DNA of 64,000 nt from Streptomyces aurantiacus (GCF_027107535.1 NZ_CP114283.1:5890001-5954000); one strand, 5' to 3'. Positions 16,141 to 26,202 are shown, counted from the first letter of the stretch. The notes: generated from the sequence alone by a model not told the origin. A program made the numbers and translations.

Positions 16141-16782
16141 TCAGTGGCGGGTGTCCCGCGGTTCGTCACAGGTGTCCGCCTCGGCGGCGGCCTTCAGGTC
16201 GCGCAACCACGTTTCGAGGCCCCAGCCGAGGGCTGCGGTCGCGGTGGGCACATCCGCCTCGACCTGGGCGCCCGTCCAGGTCTCCTCCGTGTGCACGCGG
16301 ACGCCGCCCTTGACCTTCTCGAACGTCCACAGGTGGACGCCCTCGTCGATCCGCAGCCCCTCACCGATCGCGGGGCCGCTCCACACGACGCAGTCGTGAC
16401 GCTGGAGCTGCCTGACCGTGGAGGTGATCTCCAGCGTGGTAGCGGGGGTGGTGGGGGTGGCCGGCGCCGGGGTCGCCCACCGGAACCGTGAGCCCTTGCG
16501 GAGGGGGCCGGAGTCGAGGCGTTCACCGGCGGTGACCGGGGACTGCCAGGACGGCCAGCGCTCCACGTCGGTCTGCAGGTTCCAGACGGTGCGCAGCGGC
16601 GCGTCGATGACGACGTCGGACGCGTAGCGGATCCGGGCGGTGGGGTCGACGCCTTCCCCGCGGCATGCGGAGGGGTTGCCGTGAGGGGCGGCGGCCTGCG
16701 CGGGGGCCGCGAGCGCCGTCGCGCCGAGGACGCCTGCGACGGCGAGCGAGACGGTGAGCACGGCGGTACGCGTGATGGGCAT
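16141..16782 (-). CDS. Secreted SRPBCC family protein
   Basis: 213 residues with a clear Sec signal peptide (MPITRTAVLTVSLAVAGVLG, cleavage near AQAAA). The mature part starts with a short Cys-containing segment (SACRGEG) and continues as an SRPBCC/START-like fold: SDVVIDAPLRTVWNLQTDVERWPSW is the classic opening and WGLETWLRDLKAAAEA the C-terminal helix. Cys residues near both ends could form a disulfide outside the cell. Such proteins bind hydrophobic ligands; an exported version is unusual. It lies alone between a transporter and a quinone oxidoreductase on the same strand as the latter, 97 bases downstream of it. Confidence 0.85.
   Translation of the reverse strand: MPITRTAVLTVSLAVAGVLGATALAAPAQAAAPHGNPSACRGEGVDPTARIRYASDVVIDAPLRTVWNLQTDVERWPSWQSPVTAGERLDSGPLRKGSRFRWATPAPATPTTPATTLEITSTVRQLQRHDCVVWSGPAIGEGLRIDEGVHLWTFEKVKGGVRVHTEETWTGAQVEADVPTATAALGWGLETWLRDLKAAAEADTCDEPRDTRH
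16370..16400 (-). repeat. Parental copy of the 31-base duplicated segment
   Basis: Lies inside the SRPBCC coding sequence (around CVVWSGPA) and is matched at 29 of 31 positions by 16075-16105. Confidence 0.7.
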
Positions 16783-16879
16783 GGGGTGCCTCTCGTGGTG
16801 GGTGACGGTGGCTGATCAGATGGAGCGGCGCGGCGGCCCGGTGGCCGACGGCGTGCGCGTCGGGGTGCCCGCGGTGGCG

Positions 16880-17911
16880 CTACGGGTTCAGTACGACCTT
16901 GCCGACGACGGTGCCGGACTCGGCCAGCCGTAGTGCCTCGGCGGCGCGAGCGAGCGGCAGTTGGGCGGCGATCTGGGCGGTGACGTCGCCGCGCTGGAGG
17001 GCTGTGAAGACCTGGGTGAGGTCGGCGCGCAGCCGCGCCCGGAACCGGTTCTTGGCCAGAGCGCGGCCGGCCCAGACGTTGAAGAAGTAGGCGCGGCGCC
17101 GGTTGGGCAGGGCGTTCCACAGCCACACCCGGCCGAGCAGTTTGAGGACGGGCCACTGCTTGGATCCCTCGTCGTCGCGGGTGGAGGCGCTGCCGTAGGA
17201 GACGAGCGTTCCGCCGGGCGCAAGGAGGCCCCAGGAGTCGACGAGGCCCCGGCCGCCGACGTGGTCGAAGACGGCGTCCACCCCGCCGGGGGCGAGTTCG
17301 CGGACCCGCGCGGCGATGTCTTCGTCGCGGTAGTCGACGGGGGCGACGCCCCTTTCCCGCAGAGCGTCGTGATGACGCGCGGACGCCGTGCCGATCACCT
17401 TGGCACCCGCGGCCCGGGCGAGCTGGACCAGTACCGAGCCGACGCCGCCGTTGGCTCCGTGCACGAGGACGGTCTGCCCCGCACGGACGCGTGCCTTGCG
17501 GTGCAGCATCTGCCAGGCGGTGATGCCGTTGACCACCAGGGTCTCCGCCTGCGCCGCCCCGACCCCGTCGGGCACCTCCACCACGTCCGCCGCGTCGACG
17601 CGTACGTGACTGGCCCAGCCGCCGACCTTGAGCAGGGCGGCCACCCGGGTGCCGGCCAGGTCCGGATCCACGCCCTCGCCGATCGCCAGCACCGTGCCGA
17701 CGAGGTCGTAGCCCGGCACGAAGGGGAACGCCGGCTGGTCGTAGTAGCGGCCTCGGCGCATCTGCTGCTCGGCGAAGGAGACCCCGGTCGCCTCCATCCG
17801 GATCACGACCTGGCCCGGTCCCGCGGCGGGGACGGCTCCGTGCCGGATCTCAAGACCTTCCGGCTCCACCTTGCCCGGCAGTACGACCTCGATGAGTCCT
17901 TCGGCGTTCAT
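16880..17911 (-). CDS. Zinc-independent quinone oxidoreductase-like MDR protein
   Basis: 343 residues, medium-chain dehydrogenase/reductase of the NADPH:quinone reductase subgroup. The GroES-like N-domain (VPGYDLVGTVLAIGEGVD) precedes a Rossmann domain with HGANGGVGSVLVQLARAAGAKVIGT containing the NADPH-binding GxGxxG-like loop. The zinc-ligand cysteines of alcohol dehydrogenases are missing. The C-terminal LPLARAAEALRLAESGTVVGKVVL is typical. It probably reduces quinones or alpha,beta-unsaturated carbonyls. It diverges from a TetR regulator at 18062 with an inverted repeat between them, the usual arrangement for a detoxifying reductase controlled by its neighbour. Confidence 0.9.
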   Translation of the reverse strand: MNAEGLIEVVLPGKVEPEGLEIRHGAVPAAGPGQVVIRMEATGVSFAEQQMRRGRYYDQPAFPFVPGYDLVGTVLAIGEGVDPDLAGTRVAALLKVGGWASHVRVDAADVVEVPDGVGAAQAETLVVNGITAWQMLHRKARVRAGQTVLVHGANGGVGSVLVQLARAAGAKVIGTASARHHDALRERGVAPVDYRDEDIAARVRELAPGGVDAVFDHVGGRGLVDSWGLLAPGGTLVSYGSASTRDDEGSKQWPVLKLLGRVWLWNALPNRRRAYFFNVWAGRALAKNRFRARLRADLTQVFTALQRGDVTAQIAAQLPLARAAEALRLAESGTVVGKVVLNP

Positions 17912-17955
17912 GACGACCTCCGTTGCGGCGCTTCGGCTTAGGCATTCTCGCGTTC

Positions 17956-18015
17956 GTTAGAAGTTGTAACTCATCACGAGAGTCAACGTCAATAGCTTGC
18001 GTGATAGCCTCTAAC
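17956..18015. promoter_or_regulatory. Operator candidates between quinone reductase and TetR genes
   Basis: GTTAGA (17956-17961) and TCTAAC (18010-18015) are exact inverted arms around an AT-richer stretch, and GTTA-N7-TAAC (17956-17970) forms a tighter dyad. The region must hold both divergent promoters. TetR proteins commonly bind such dyads and repress both genes until a ligand binds. Confidence 0.45.
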
Positions 18016-18061
18016 TAATTCTTGAAGCTGTAGAGACACGACTCCGGACGGGCGGCAGGCC

Positions 18062-18718
18062 ATGGCGGACACGGGCACGAAGACCCCGCGCGAGCGCTAC
18101 CGCGCCCAGGTGCAGGCGGAGATCAAAGAGCACGCGTGGGAGCAGCTGGCCACGGCGGGAGCCTCCGCGCTCTCCCTCAACGCGATCGCCAAGCGGATGG
18201 GAATGAGCGGACCCGCGCTCTACCGGTACTTCGCCGGTCGCGACGAGCTCATCACCGAGCTCGTCCGGGACGCGTACCAGAGCCTCGCCGACACCTTCCG
18301 CGCGGCCGCCGCCCCCGGACCCGACCTGCCCGCCCTGGCGCACGCGCTCCGCGAATGGGCCCTGCGGGACCCCCACCGCTACCTCCTCGTCTACGGCACC
18401 CCCGTCCCCGGCTACCAGGCCCCGGACGACGTCACCACGATCGCGCGCGACATCATGACGACCCTGCTCGACGCCTGCGCCGCGCTGCCCCCGGACGCCC
18501 CGGCGACGCCGTTCGACTCGCACCTGGAAGACCACCGGCAGTGGGCGGGCGGCCACCCCGCCCCGCCCGCCGTCCTCCACCGCGCCCTGACCTTCTGGAC
18601 GCGGCTGCACGGCACCCTGTCCCTGGAACTCGCGGGCCACTTCACCGGGATGGACTTCGACCCCGCACTGCTCTACGCGGCGGAACTGGATGCCCTGACC
18701 GGCCCGTCGACGCACTGA
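18062..18718 (+). CDS. TetR-family transcriptional regulator
   Basis: 218 residues. The N-terminal helix-turn-helix spans about 15-62: LSLNAIAKRMGMSGPALYRYFAGRDELI is the canonical TetR recognition region. The C-terminal domain (AYQSLADTF, ALREWALRDPHRYLLVYGTPVPGY, FWTRLHGTLSLELAGHF) matches the WHG-type ligand-binding domain (TetR_C_13). ATG 18062 is 150 bases from the divergent quinone reductase, which is the most likely target. The inducer is unknown, probably a hydrophobic electrophile or quinone given the neighbour. Confidence 0.9.
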   Translation: MADTGTKTPRERYRAQVQAEIKEHAWEQLATAGASALSLNAIAKRMGMSGPALYRYFAGRDELITELVRDAYQSLADTFRAAAAPGPDLPALAHALREWALRDPHRYLLVYGTPVPGYQAPDDVTTIARDIMTTLLDACAALPPDAPATPFDSHLEDHRQWAGGHPAPPAVLHRALTFWTRLHGTLSLELAGHFTGMDFDPALLYAAELDALTGPSTH

Positions 18719-18861
18719 CCACCCGGCCCCCGGAGCCGGAATCCCCTCGCTCCGATGCGGGCGTGCTCTTCGGGCGAAGCCCTCTCAACGCGCCCGGCGC
18801 AGCGGGTACTTGCTCAGGCCGTCGACCTACGCGCGGACCAGGTGTCCGGCGGACGTGAACT

Positions 18862-18877
18862 CTGCCCGTTCGGGCAG
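18862..18877. terminator. Hairpin downstream of the TetR gene
   Basis: CTGCCCG-TT-CGGGCAG is a perfect seven-pair stem with a two-base loop, 144 bases past the TetR stop. There is no T tract. The rest of 18719-19013 shows nothing else recognisable. Confidence 0.4.
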
Positions 18878-19013
18878 GCTCATGTGCCTCTGCGCCTCGT
18901 GATGCCCGGAGGGCAGCCCGTTAGCGTCGTGCCGTGAGCTCCATGACCTTCGTGACACCGCCGTCGGCGTTCTGTTCCCTCGGATCCGCCGCGAGCGCGT
19001 GCGGAGGTCGCCG

Positions 19014-20189
19014 GTGATCGACGACCGGCTGGAGGAGACGGAGGCGACCGAGCCGGGCGGCGAGGGAGAGGGCCGGCGCCAGGAGCCTTCGACCGGACCG
19101 GCGCGGGCCGGCGGGAGTGCGGACGCGCGACAGCCGGGGCAGAGCGTGAAGCGCCCCCGGCGCGGCCCGGGTCCTTTCACTCTGCTGGTGCTGCCGGGCC
19201 TGGTCGCCCTGATGGGCGTGGCCGGCTTTCTGGCGCTGACGGGCGGCCTGTCCTCCCCCTGGGACGAGGGGGAGGGTGACGTTCCGTCCGCCACGGCCCG
19301 CGTCGACGCCTCGTACGTTCCCTGGCTCCGCAAGGCGGCGTCGGCCTGCACGGTCGTCACGCCGTCCCTGCTCGCCGCCCAGATCGACCGCCTCTCCGGC
19401 TGGAACAACGACGCGGGAGCGCTGTCGGGCGAGAAGGGCATCGCCGCGTTCACGGACGCCGGTTGGCGGACCTGGGGCAAGGACGGCGACGGCAACGGGC
19501 GCTCCTCCCCCCGCGACCCGGCGGACGCCATGGCGGCCCTCGCCCGACAGGACTGCTCCCTCGCCAGGAAGGTGACCGACCTCAGAACCGAGGGGGTCGT
19601 CTCCGGGGACCTGGTGGATCTCACCCTCGCCGCGTACGCGTCGGGCACGGACGCCGTGCGGAAGGCGGGGCGCGTACCCGGCGAGGCGGAGGCCTACGTC
19701 ACCGAGGTGAAGTCACTGTCGTCGCACTACCGGGCGTTCGACCCGGACGGTTCCGGCGGCGCCGCGAACCGGGCGGCGGGCGCCGTGCTGGCCGCGCCCG
19801 TGAGCACCCTCACCGTCACCTCGCCGTTCGGTGCGCGCCAGCATCCGCTGACCGGGGTGACCAAGGTCCACACGGGGGTCGACTTCGCGGCGCCCCAAGG
19901 CGCGCAGGTCTCCTCGGCGGCGCAGGGCCGGGTCGTGTTCGCCGCGATGACCAAGGCGTACGGCAACCGGATCGTGGTCGACCACGGCAGCATCGGCGGC
20001 AAGCGGCTGGAGACGACGTACAGCCACCTGCTGTCTCTTCAGGTCTCCGTCGGTCAGGCGGTGGAAGCCGGAACACCCCTCGGCCTGGTCGGCTCGACCG
20101 GCCTGTCCACCGGCCCCCATCTGCACTTCGAGGTGATCCTCGACGGGCACTACACCGATCCGCTGCCCTGGCTCTCCCCCGGCGCGTGA
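19014..20189 (+). CDS. Membrane-anchored M23 peptidase with transglycosylase-like domain
   Basis: 391 residues from GTG 19014, preceded by GGAGG at 19003-19007; upstream in-frame starts lack a site. A charged cytoplasmic stretch of about 50 residues is followed by one membrane segment (FTLLVLPGLVALMGVAGFLALTG, about 56-78). The middle (100-240) resembles a lytic-transglycosylase-like fold, with the YVPWLRKAASAC and WNNDAGALSGEKGIAAFTDAGW blocks. The C-terminus (260-391) is a LytM/M23 metallopeptidase: HTGVDFAAP supplies the His and Asp zinc ligands and HLHFEV the terminal ones. It probably cuts peptidoglycan cross-links during growth or sporulation. No obvious operon partners. Confidence 0.9.
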   Translation: MIDDRLEETEATEPGGEGEGRRQEPSTGPARAGGSADARQPGQSVKRPRRGPGPFTLLVLPGLVALMGVAGFLALTGGLSSPWDEGEGDVPSATARVDASYVPWLRKAASACTVVTPSLLAAQIDRLSGWNNDAGALSGEKGIAAFTDAGWRTWGKDGDGNGRSSPRDPADAMAALARQDCSLARKVTDLRTEGVVSGDLVDLTLAAYASGTDAVRKAGRVPGEAEAYVTEVKSLSSHYRAFDPDGSGGAANRAAGAVLAAPVSTLTVTSPFGARQHPLTGVTKVHTGVDFAAPQGAQVSSAAQGRVVFAAMTKAYGNRIVVDHGSIGGKRLETTYSHLLSLQVSVGQAVEAGTPLGLVGSTGLSTGPHLHFEVILDGHYTDPLPWLSPGA

Positions 20190-20211
20190 CAGGACGGCCG
20201 GCGCCGGGCCG

Positions 20212-20592
20212 TCAGACGTCGAAACGGCGACGGGACTCCTCGATGTGACCGAGGTACCGGTGGGTCCAGTCGCACATCCCGTCGACCGTCTTCCGCAGGG
20301 CGTGCCCCGGCTCGGTCAGGGTGTAGTCGACCCTCGGCGGGACGGTCGGGTGCACCTCCCGCTCGACCAGACCGTTGCGCTCCAGCATCCGCAGGTTCTG
20401 GGTGAGCATCTTGTGGCTGATGCCCTCGATCTCGTTGCGCAACTCGCTGAAGCGCAGGGTGCGTTCACCGAGAACCTCGATGATCAGCAGCGCCCACTTG
20501 TTGGCGATGTCCGAGAAGAGCTCCCGCGCCAGTGAGTCCGCGCGTGTGAGGTCCGCTTCGGCGGGCGAGCCCCTGAACTGCTTGGTCACCAT
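20212..20592 (-). CDS. HxlR-family transcriptional regulator
   Basis: 126 residues. The winged helix is clear: NKWALLIIEVLGERTLRFSELRNEIEGISHKMLTQNLR is the HxlR core, followed by the wing LVEREVHPTVPPRVDYTLTEPGHALR. Members respond to aldehydes, thiols or small metabolites. It diverges from the RidA-like gene (start 20736) and shares a 143-base control region with dyad elements, so that gene is the likely target. No N-terminal Cys switch of the HypR/HxlR redox type is visible, so sensing by cysteine oxidation is not supported. Confidence 0.92.
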   Translation of the reverse strand: MVTKQFRGSPAEADLTRADSLARELFSDIANKWALLIIEVLGERTLRFSELRNEIEGISHKMLTQNLRMLERNGLVEREVHPTVPPRVDYTLTEPGHALRKTVDGMCDWTHRYLGHIEESRRRFDV

Positions 20593-20601
20593 CGGGTTCC
20601 C

Positions 20602-20663
20602 CAGTCACTGAAAAGTGCGTTCTTCCATGTCAGCGGTCACTCTCCTATGGTTCTCCAGTAACC
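20602..20663. promoter_or_regulatory. Dyad elements in the HxlR/RidA divergent region
   Basis: CAGTCACTG (20602-20610) is a near-palindrome and GGTCACT (20635-20641) / AGTAACC (20657-20663) are inverted with one mismatch. All share the TCACT/AGTGA-type half site, so they may be a cluster of HxlR operators. Confidence 0.45.
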
Positions 20664-20735
20664 ACAAGAGAGCGACTTGGTGCCTGGTTCCGCGGAACCG
20701 GGCCCGGGGCCGCTCACGAGAAGGAGGCACACGGC

Positions 20736-21143
20736 ATGGCCATCACCTTGGCGGACCCGAGCGGACTGCCGACGATTCCGGTGTACCGGCAAGTGGCGAT
20801 CGCGACCGGGGCGAAACTCGTGTTCGTCGCGGGGCAGGTCGCCTGGGACGCCGACGGGATCACGGTCGGTGAGGGCGATCTCGCCGCCCAGGTCGAGCAG
20901 TGCTACCTCAACGTCGGCACCGCCCTCGCCGAGGCCGGCGGATCGTTCGACGACGTGGCGAAGCTGACCGTCTACGTCGTCGACTGGACTCCGGACAAGA
21001 TGCCGATACTCCTGGAGGGCATCGAGCGGGCCGCCGGGAAGCTGGGGGTCACCCCCATGGCGCCGGCCACGCTGATCGGAGTGGCGGCCCTGGACGTTCC
21101 CGACCACCTGGTCGAGGTCGAAGCCACCGCGGTACTGGACTGA
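20736..21143 (+). CDS. RidA-family protein without the catalytic arginine
   Basis: 135 residues, YjgF/YER057c/UK114 fold (LVFVAGQVAWDADG, FDDVAKLTVYVVDW, LVEVEATAVL). The enamine/imine deaminase RidA uses an Arg in a PAR motif; here the equivalent is PAT (residues 110-112), so the ordinary deaminase activity is probably absent, as in other Rid subfamilies. The divergent HxlR regulator at 20592 suggests it belongs to a small inducible detoxification unit. A clear GAAGGAG precedes ATG 20736. Confidence 0.9.
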   Translation: MAITLADPSGLPTIPVYRQVAIATGAKLVFVAGQVAWDADGITVGEGDLAAQVEQCYLNVGTALAEAGGSFDDVAKLTVYVVDWTPDKMPILLEGIERAAGKLGVTPMAPATLIGVAALDVPDHLVEVEATAVLD

Positions 21144-21176
21144 GCCGCCGCCCTCCGCCCCGGCCCGAGGACCTCT

Positions 21177-22666
<1,490 letters not shown>

Positions 22667-22723
22667 TCCGCCAGGCCGAGCGGACGGCTCGGCCACCCGG
22701 CGGGATGCACCGGGGACCCGGTG

Positions 22724-22768
22724 GCAGTGGACCGGCTCGACGCCGACGGCGTCGAGCCGGTCCACTGC
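22724..22768 (+). terminator. Perfect 21-bp hairpin after argG
   Basis: Arms 22724-22744 and 22748-22768 are exact reverse complements around a 3-base loop (GAC). It begins 58 bases past the argG stop. There is no T tract, which is common for Streptomyces terminators. Such a long perfect stem is also compatible with a small mobile remnant, but no target duplication is seen. Confidence 0.75.
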
Positions 22769-22886
22769 GTTACAGGGACGCCGCGATCCGGGCGGGAAGG
22801 CCCAGGGCCCGCTGCTGACGCAGCCGGTGCGCACCCGTGTGGCTGCTCTCGTCTCTCCATGGATCTTGTCCAGCAGGGAGCAGACT

Positions 22887-23289
22887 GTGCGCAGCGTCGC
22901 CGTAACGCCCGAGGGCGATCACATCCGCTGGGTCGAGCTGCCGGGGCAGGAGCCGCGTGCATGGGTTGGGCGCCACGTCGCCCGCCTACTTCACGGAGGT
23001 CGCCGTTCATCCTCCGCTGGGCGGCCGCGAAGCCCAGCGCCGAAGTGCACACCAGCTCATCCGGGGGACGGACCCGACCATGCCACAGCTGCTGCTCGGC
23101 CTTGCGATCCCCCGTACGTTCCTGCTGCCGGAGGCGGACCAGGCGACGTTCCCGGGCTCGGCGGAGCTCACCGAAGCGGGGGTGTCGGTGGTCGCGGTAC
23201 CCGACCGCGGACACACCATCATGCTGGACAACCCGGAAGCCTTCGTGAGAGCCACCGCCTCGGCGCTCACGGGCCGAGAACAGGACTGA
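22887..23289 (+). pseudogene. Alpha/beta-hydrolase remnant
   Basis: GTG 22887 (AGGGA upstream) starts a typical hydrolase N-terminus, VRSVAVTPEGDHIRWVELPG, which shifts frame near 22955 into HGLGATSPAYFTEVAVHPPL (the oxyanion-loop HG). Sequence then jumps without the nucleophile elbow or catalytic acid to a C-terminal piece with RTFLLPEADQATFPG and the catalytic-His block VAVPDRGHTIMLDNPEAF, ending at 23289. About half of a normal 250-280 residue hydrolase is missing, so the product cannot be active. This is a decayed gene with a frameshift and an internal deletion. Confidence 0.8.
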
Positions 23290-23358
23290 TCACAACCGGC
23301 CTGCGTTTCCTGGCAGTTGCTCATGGGATGGGCACCGGTGGCACTACCCTGCTGTGTC

Positions 23359-24339
23359 GTGCAGGAGACACGCCTTGACACTGCTCGGATCCGGGCGGCT
23401 CGCCGGGTGATCGACCCGGTCTTTCTCGACACCCCGCTGTACCGCTGCGAGGCGCTGGGGTCCGGCCTCGGGTGCACGGTGAGCATCAAGCTCGAAACGG
23501 CGAACCCGGTCCGCAGCTTCAAGGCCCGCGGCACCGAGCTGGTCGCGAGCCGGCTGGCCGACCATGCCTCGCGAGCGGTGGTGTGCGCGAGCGCGGGCAA
23601 CCTCGGCCAAGCCCTCGCGTGGTCCGGTCGCGGCCGGGGGCTCGACGTCACCGTCGTGGCATCCCGCTTCGCTACACGGGCCAAGCTTGATCGCATCCGC
23701 GCACTGGACGCCGGCCTGGAGCTGGTGGACGGCGACCACGAGCTGGCTCGCGAGCGGGCGGCGGCCATCGCACGGTACGAAGGCATCCGGCTGGTCGAAG
23801 ACAGCCTGGACATCGAGACCTGCGAGGGCGCGGCGACCATCGGCCTGGAACTGCTGGACACCGCGCCGTCGTTCGACACCGTCCTGATCGCCCTCGGCGG
23901 TGGGGCGCTGGCCACCGGCGTGGGTCATGTGATGAAGGCCCTGGCCCCCGCAGTCGAGGTGATCTGCGTCCAGCCGCTGGGCGCTCCGGCACTGACACAC
24001 TCGTGGCACCAACGACGTGTCGTCACCACCGACTCGACCGACACCATCGCTGACGGCGTCGCCGGCCGGCGTCCCATCCCGGCCGTCCTGGACGACCTCC
24101 TCCTGGTCGCCGACGACGCCGTCCTGGTCCAGGAGGCGTCGATCACCGCCGGTATGCGGATGCTCCTCGACCACGCCGGCCTCGTCGTCGAACCGTCGGC
24201 CGCGCTCGGCATCGCAGCGATCCTCGAAGACCGTGACCGCTTCGCCGGCCGACACGTCGCCACCATCGTGTGCGGCAGCAACGTCGACTTGGACGCCTAC
24301 CACCGCTGGGTCGGCGCGCCTCCCTTCCACACGTCCTGA
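23359..24339 (+). CDS. PLP-dependent threonine/serine dehydratase-like enzyme
   Basis: About 326 residues, fold type II PLP enzyme. NPVRSFKARGTE contains the lysine that holds PLP; SAGNLGQALAWSGR binds the substrate carboxylate; IALGGGALATG is the glycine loop for the phosphate. VCGSNVDLDAYHRW is a typical ending of the dehydratase/racemase group (IlvA catalytic domain, no ACT domain). Probably deaminates threonine or serine, or acts as a diaminopropionate/hydroxyaspartate-type lyase. The start is uncertain: GTG 23359 is chosen, but ATG 23323 and TTG 23317 are in frame and none has a clear ribosome site. Confidence 0.83.
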   Translation: MQETRLDTARIRAARRVIDPVFLDTPLYRCEALGSGLGCTVSIKLETANPVRSFKARGTELVASRLADHASRAVVCASAGNLGQALAWSGRGRGLDVTVVASRFATRAKLDRIRALDAGLELVDGDHELARERAAAIARYEGIRLVEDSLDIETCEGAATIGLELLDTAPSFDTVLIALGGGALATGVGHVMKALAPAVEVICVQPLGAPALTHSWHQRRVVTTDSTDTIADGVAGRRPIPAVLDDLLLVADDAVLVQEASITAGMRMLLDHAGLVVEPSAALGIAAILEDRDRFAGRHVATIVCGSNVDLDAYHRWVGAPPFHTS

Positions 24340-24496
24340 CGATTGCTCGTGCTGGAGGGCGGAGCGTCAGCGCCGGGCCGTTTCCACCGCGCTGAGCGGT
24401 CGTGGACGGGTGCGGACCCCATGGCCGAGGCCGGCGCCGACGCCGATCTGGATGGCACCTGCCCAAACTCCCTCCTCGGCTCGAACCCGCGTCCGT

Positions 24497-25618
24497 TCAC
24501 AGGATGCTGACGGCCGCGTGAGCTGCCGTGACGTGGTCGCTCGCGTCGTCGGAGAGGAAGGACGCCAGCGCCCGGCCCTCGTCGACCACGGCGGTACGGT
24601 CGGCCCGCGAGAAGCCACTCAGCGGGACGACCGTCACCACGCCCTCCTCGACGGTCCAGGTCGCGGCGACCCGGCCGTCGACCAGTACGACGCGCTCGCC
24701 CGCGACCGACAGGCCCCGGTGGGCGTCGTCGATGATCCGGCTCCGGTCCTGGTAGCCGAGGATCGCGTTGTCGAACGCCGGCAGGAACCGTACCGGGGCG
24801 GGCGTGTCGGGATCGGGGCGCGGCGCACCGGGCAGGTCCAGCAGTTCCCGGCCCCGCTCGTCGCGGAAGGACACGAGTTCCTCGCGCAGGGCGGTGACCG
24901 CGGCCGGCAGTCCGGCGAGGCCGCACCAGGCGCGCAGGTCGGCCGAGGCGGCGGGGCCGAACGCGGCCAGATATCGCCGTACCAGCGCCTGACCGACCGG
25001 ATCGCTGCTCTCGTCCGGGGCCGCCGGGTCGATCTCGCGCCCCAGCCAGGAGGAGAGCGTGACATTGCGTACTCCGGCCCTGGTCCGCCAGAGGCCGCGG
25101 GGAGGGAGCTGCACCATCGGCACGAGTGCGGCGACCAGCATCTCGCCCAGGGGACGCGGACCCGCTGCCGGCCAGCGATCGGCGACCGCCCGCGCGAGCT
25201 CGGTCATGGAGCGGGGCTCGCCGTCCGCCATCACCGCCCGGCCCGCCGCCGCGAGTTCGTCGAGGTCCACCCCGGCGAGTTCGCGACGGTAGGTGCCGAG
25301 CACCCGCTGACGCAGCATGGCGGCATGACGGCCCCGCCACGCCAGGGCGTCGTCGGCGGTCACGAGATGGACGGTGCGCCGCATGAGGTGGGTCCGCACC
25401 ACGCTCCGCCCGGTCAGCAGATCCGAGAGTGCCGACGGGTCGAACGTACGCAGCCTCGACCAGAGTCCGACGAACGGCTCCTGCGGCTCCTGGGCCTGTA
25501 GACCGCAGAGGTGCGCGACGGCGTCGAGGACCGGCACGTCGGCGCGGTCGAGCAGCAACTGCCGGGCCAGTGTCGCGCGGTTGAGGGCCCGAGGGCCGAG
25601 AACGGTCATGGAACTCAT
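24497..25618 (-). CDS. AlkZ-like winged-helix DNA-glycosylase family protein
   Basis: 373 residues of the HTH_42 (AlkZ) family: three tandem winged-helix domains and a C-terminal beta domain. GLQAQEPQ has the QxQ motif (Q41, Q43) used in AlkZ for catalysis on alkylated or cross-linked DNA; RTHLMRRTVHLV follows as usual, and LPAFDNAILGYQDRSRII is a conserved C-terminal block. Streptomyces AlkZ protects against azinomycin cross-links, while YcaQ relatives act more broadly. The start ATG 25618 lies five bases after the DinB stop, so both are translated from one message. A WYL regulator diverges upstream. Confidence 0.87.
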   Translation of the reverse strand: MSSMTVLGPRALNRATLARQLLLDRADVPVLDAVAHLCGLQAQEPQEPFVGLWSRLRTFDPSALSDLLTGRSVVRTHLMRRTVHLVTADDALAWRGRHAAMLRQRVLGTYRRELAGVDLDELAAAGRAVMADGEPRSMTELARAVADRWPAAGPRPLGEMLVAALVPMVQLPPRGLWRTRAGVRNVTLSSWLGREIDPAAPDESSDPVGQALVRRYLAAFGPAASADLRAWCGLAGLPAAVTALREELVSFRDERGRELLDLPGAPRPDPDTPAPVRFLPAFDNAILGYQDRSRIIDDAHRGLSVAGERVVLVDGRVAATWTVEEGVVTVVPLSGFSRADRTAVVDEGRALASFLSDDASDHVTAAHAAVSIL

Positions 25619-25623
25619 GCCGC

Positions 25624-26202
25624 TCAGGTCGACTTCCGGCCGTCGAGCGCCTCGCGCAGGATGTCCGCGTGCCCGGCGTGCTGGGCGGTCTCGGCGATGA
25701 CGTGCGTCAGCACCCGGCGTGCGCTGCGCACCGCTCCCGGCTCGTGCCAGGGCGCCTCCGGCAGCGGATGCGTCGCCGACAGGTCCGGGACGGCGGCGAT
25801 GATCTGCTCGCTCCGGGCGGCGACCTGCTCGTAGCGGGTGAGGACCGCGGCCAGCGTCTCGCCGGGCAGCATCCGGAAGTCGTCCTGGTGGTCGATCGCC
25901 CACTGCGGAACCTCCCGTGCGGTCCCGGCCGCGAGATCGGCCCAGGTGACGCCGTCGGGCAGGTCGTAACGCATCGCCGACGGTCCCTCGGCCACGAAAC
26001 GCACCCATCCCTCCTCGATGGACGCGACATGCTTGATCAGCCCGCCCAGGCACAGCCCGCTGACCGTGGGACTGCCGGCGGCCTGCTCGTCACTGAGTCC
26101 TTGTGTCGTCCTGGTCAGGGCGGTTCGTGCGGTCGCGAGCGCGGCGAGCAGGTCGGCCCGCTCGGCGTCGACCGCGGGGTGAGATGTGGTCGTGACGGTC
26201 AC
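25624..26202 (-). CDS. DinB/DUF664 family protein
   Basis: 192 residues from GTG 26202, chosen for AAGGA eight bases upstream; a longer GTG start at 26247 is less likely. The four-helix DinB fold is clear from LIKHVASIEEGWVRFV and VIAETAQHAGHADILREAL, which supply the three His metal ligands. Family members include thiol-dependent transferases (mycothiol, bacillithiol) and DNA-damage-induced proteins of unknown action. It is cotranscribed with the AlkZ-like gene and faces a WYL-domain regulator, which together suggests a response to DNA-reactive or electrophilic compounds. Confidence 0.85.
   Translation of the reverse strand: MTVTTTSHPAVDAERADLLAALATARTALTRTTQGLSDEQAAGSPTVSGLCLGGLIKHVASIEEGWVRFVAEGPSAMRYDLPDGVTWADLAAGTAREVPQWAIDHQDDFRMLPGETLAAVLTRYEQVAARSEQIIAAVPDLSATHPLPEAPWHEPGAVRSARRVLTHVIAETAQHAGHADILREALDGRKST

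Noticed and set aside
22724..22768. Insertion-sequence end or attachment site
   Set aside because: No transposase, no target duplication and no second copy are seen; a terminator explains the stem.
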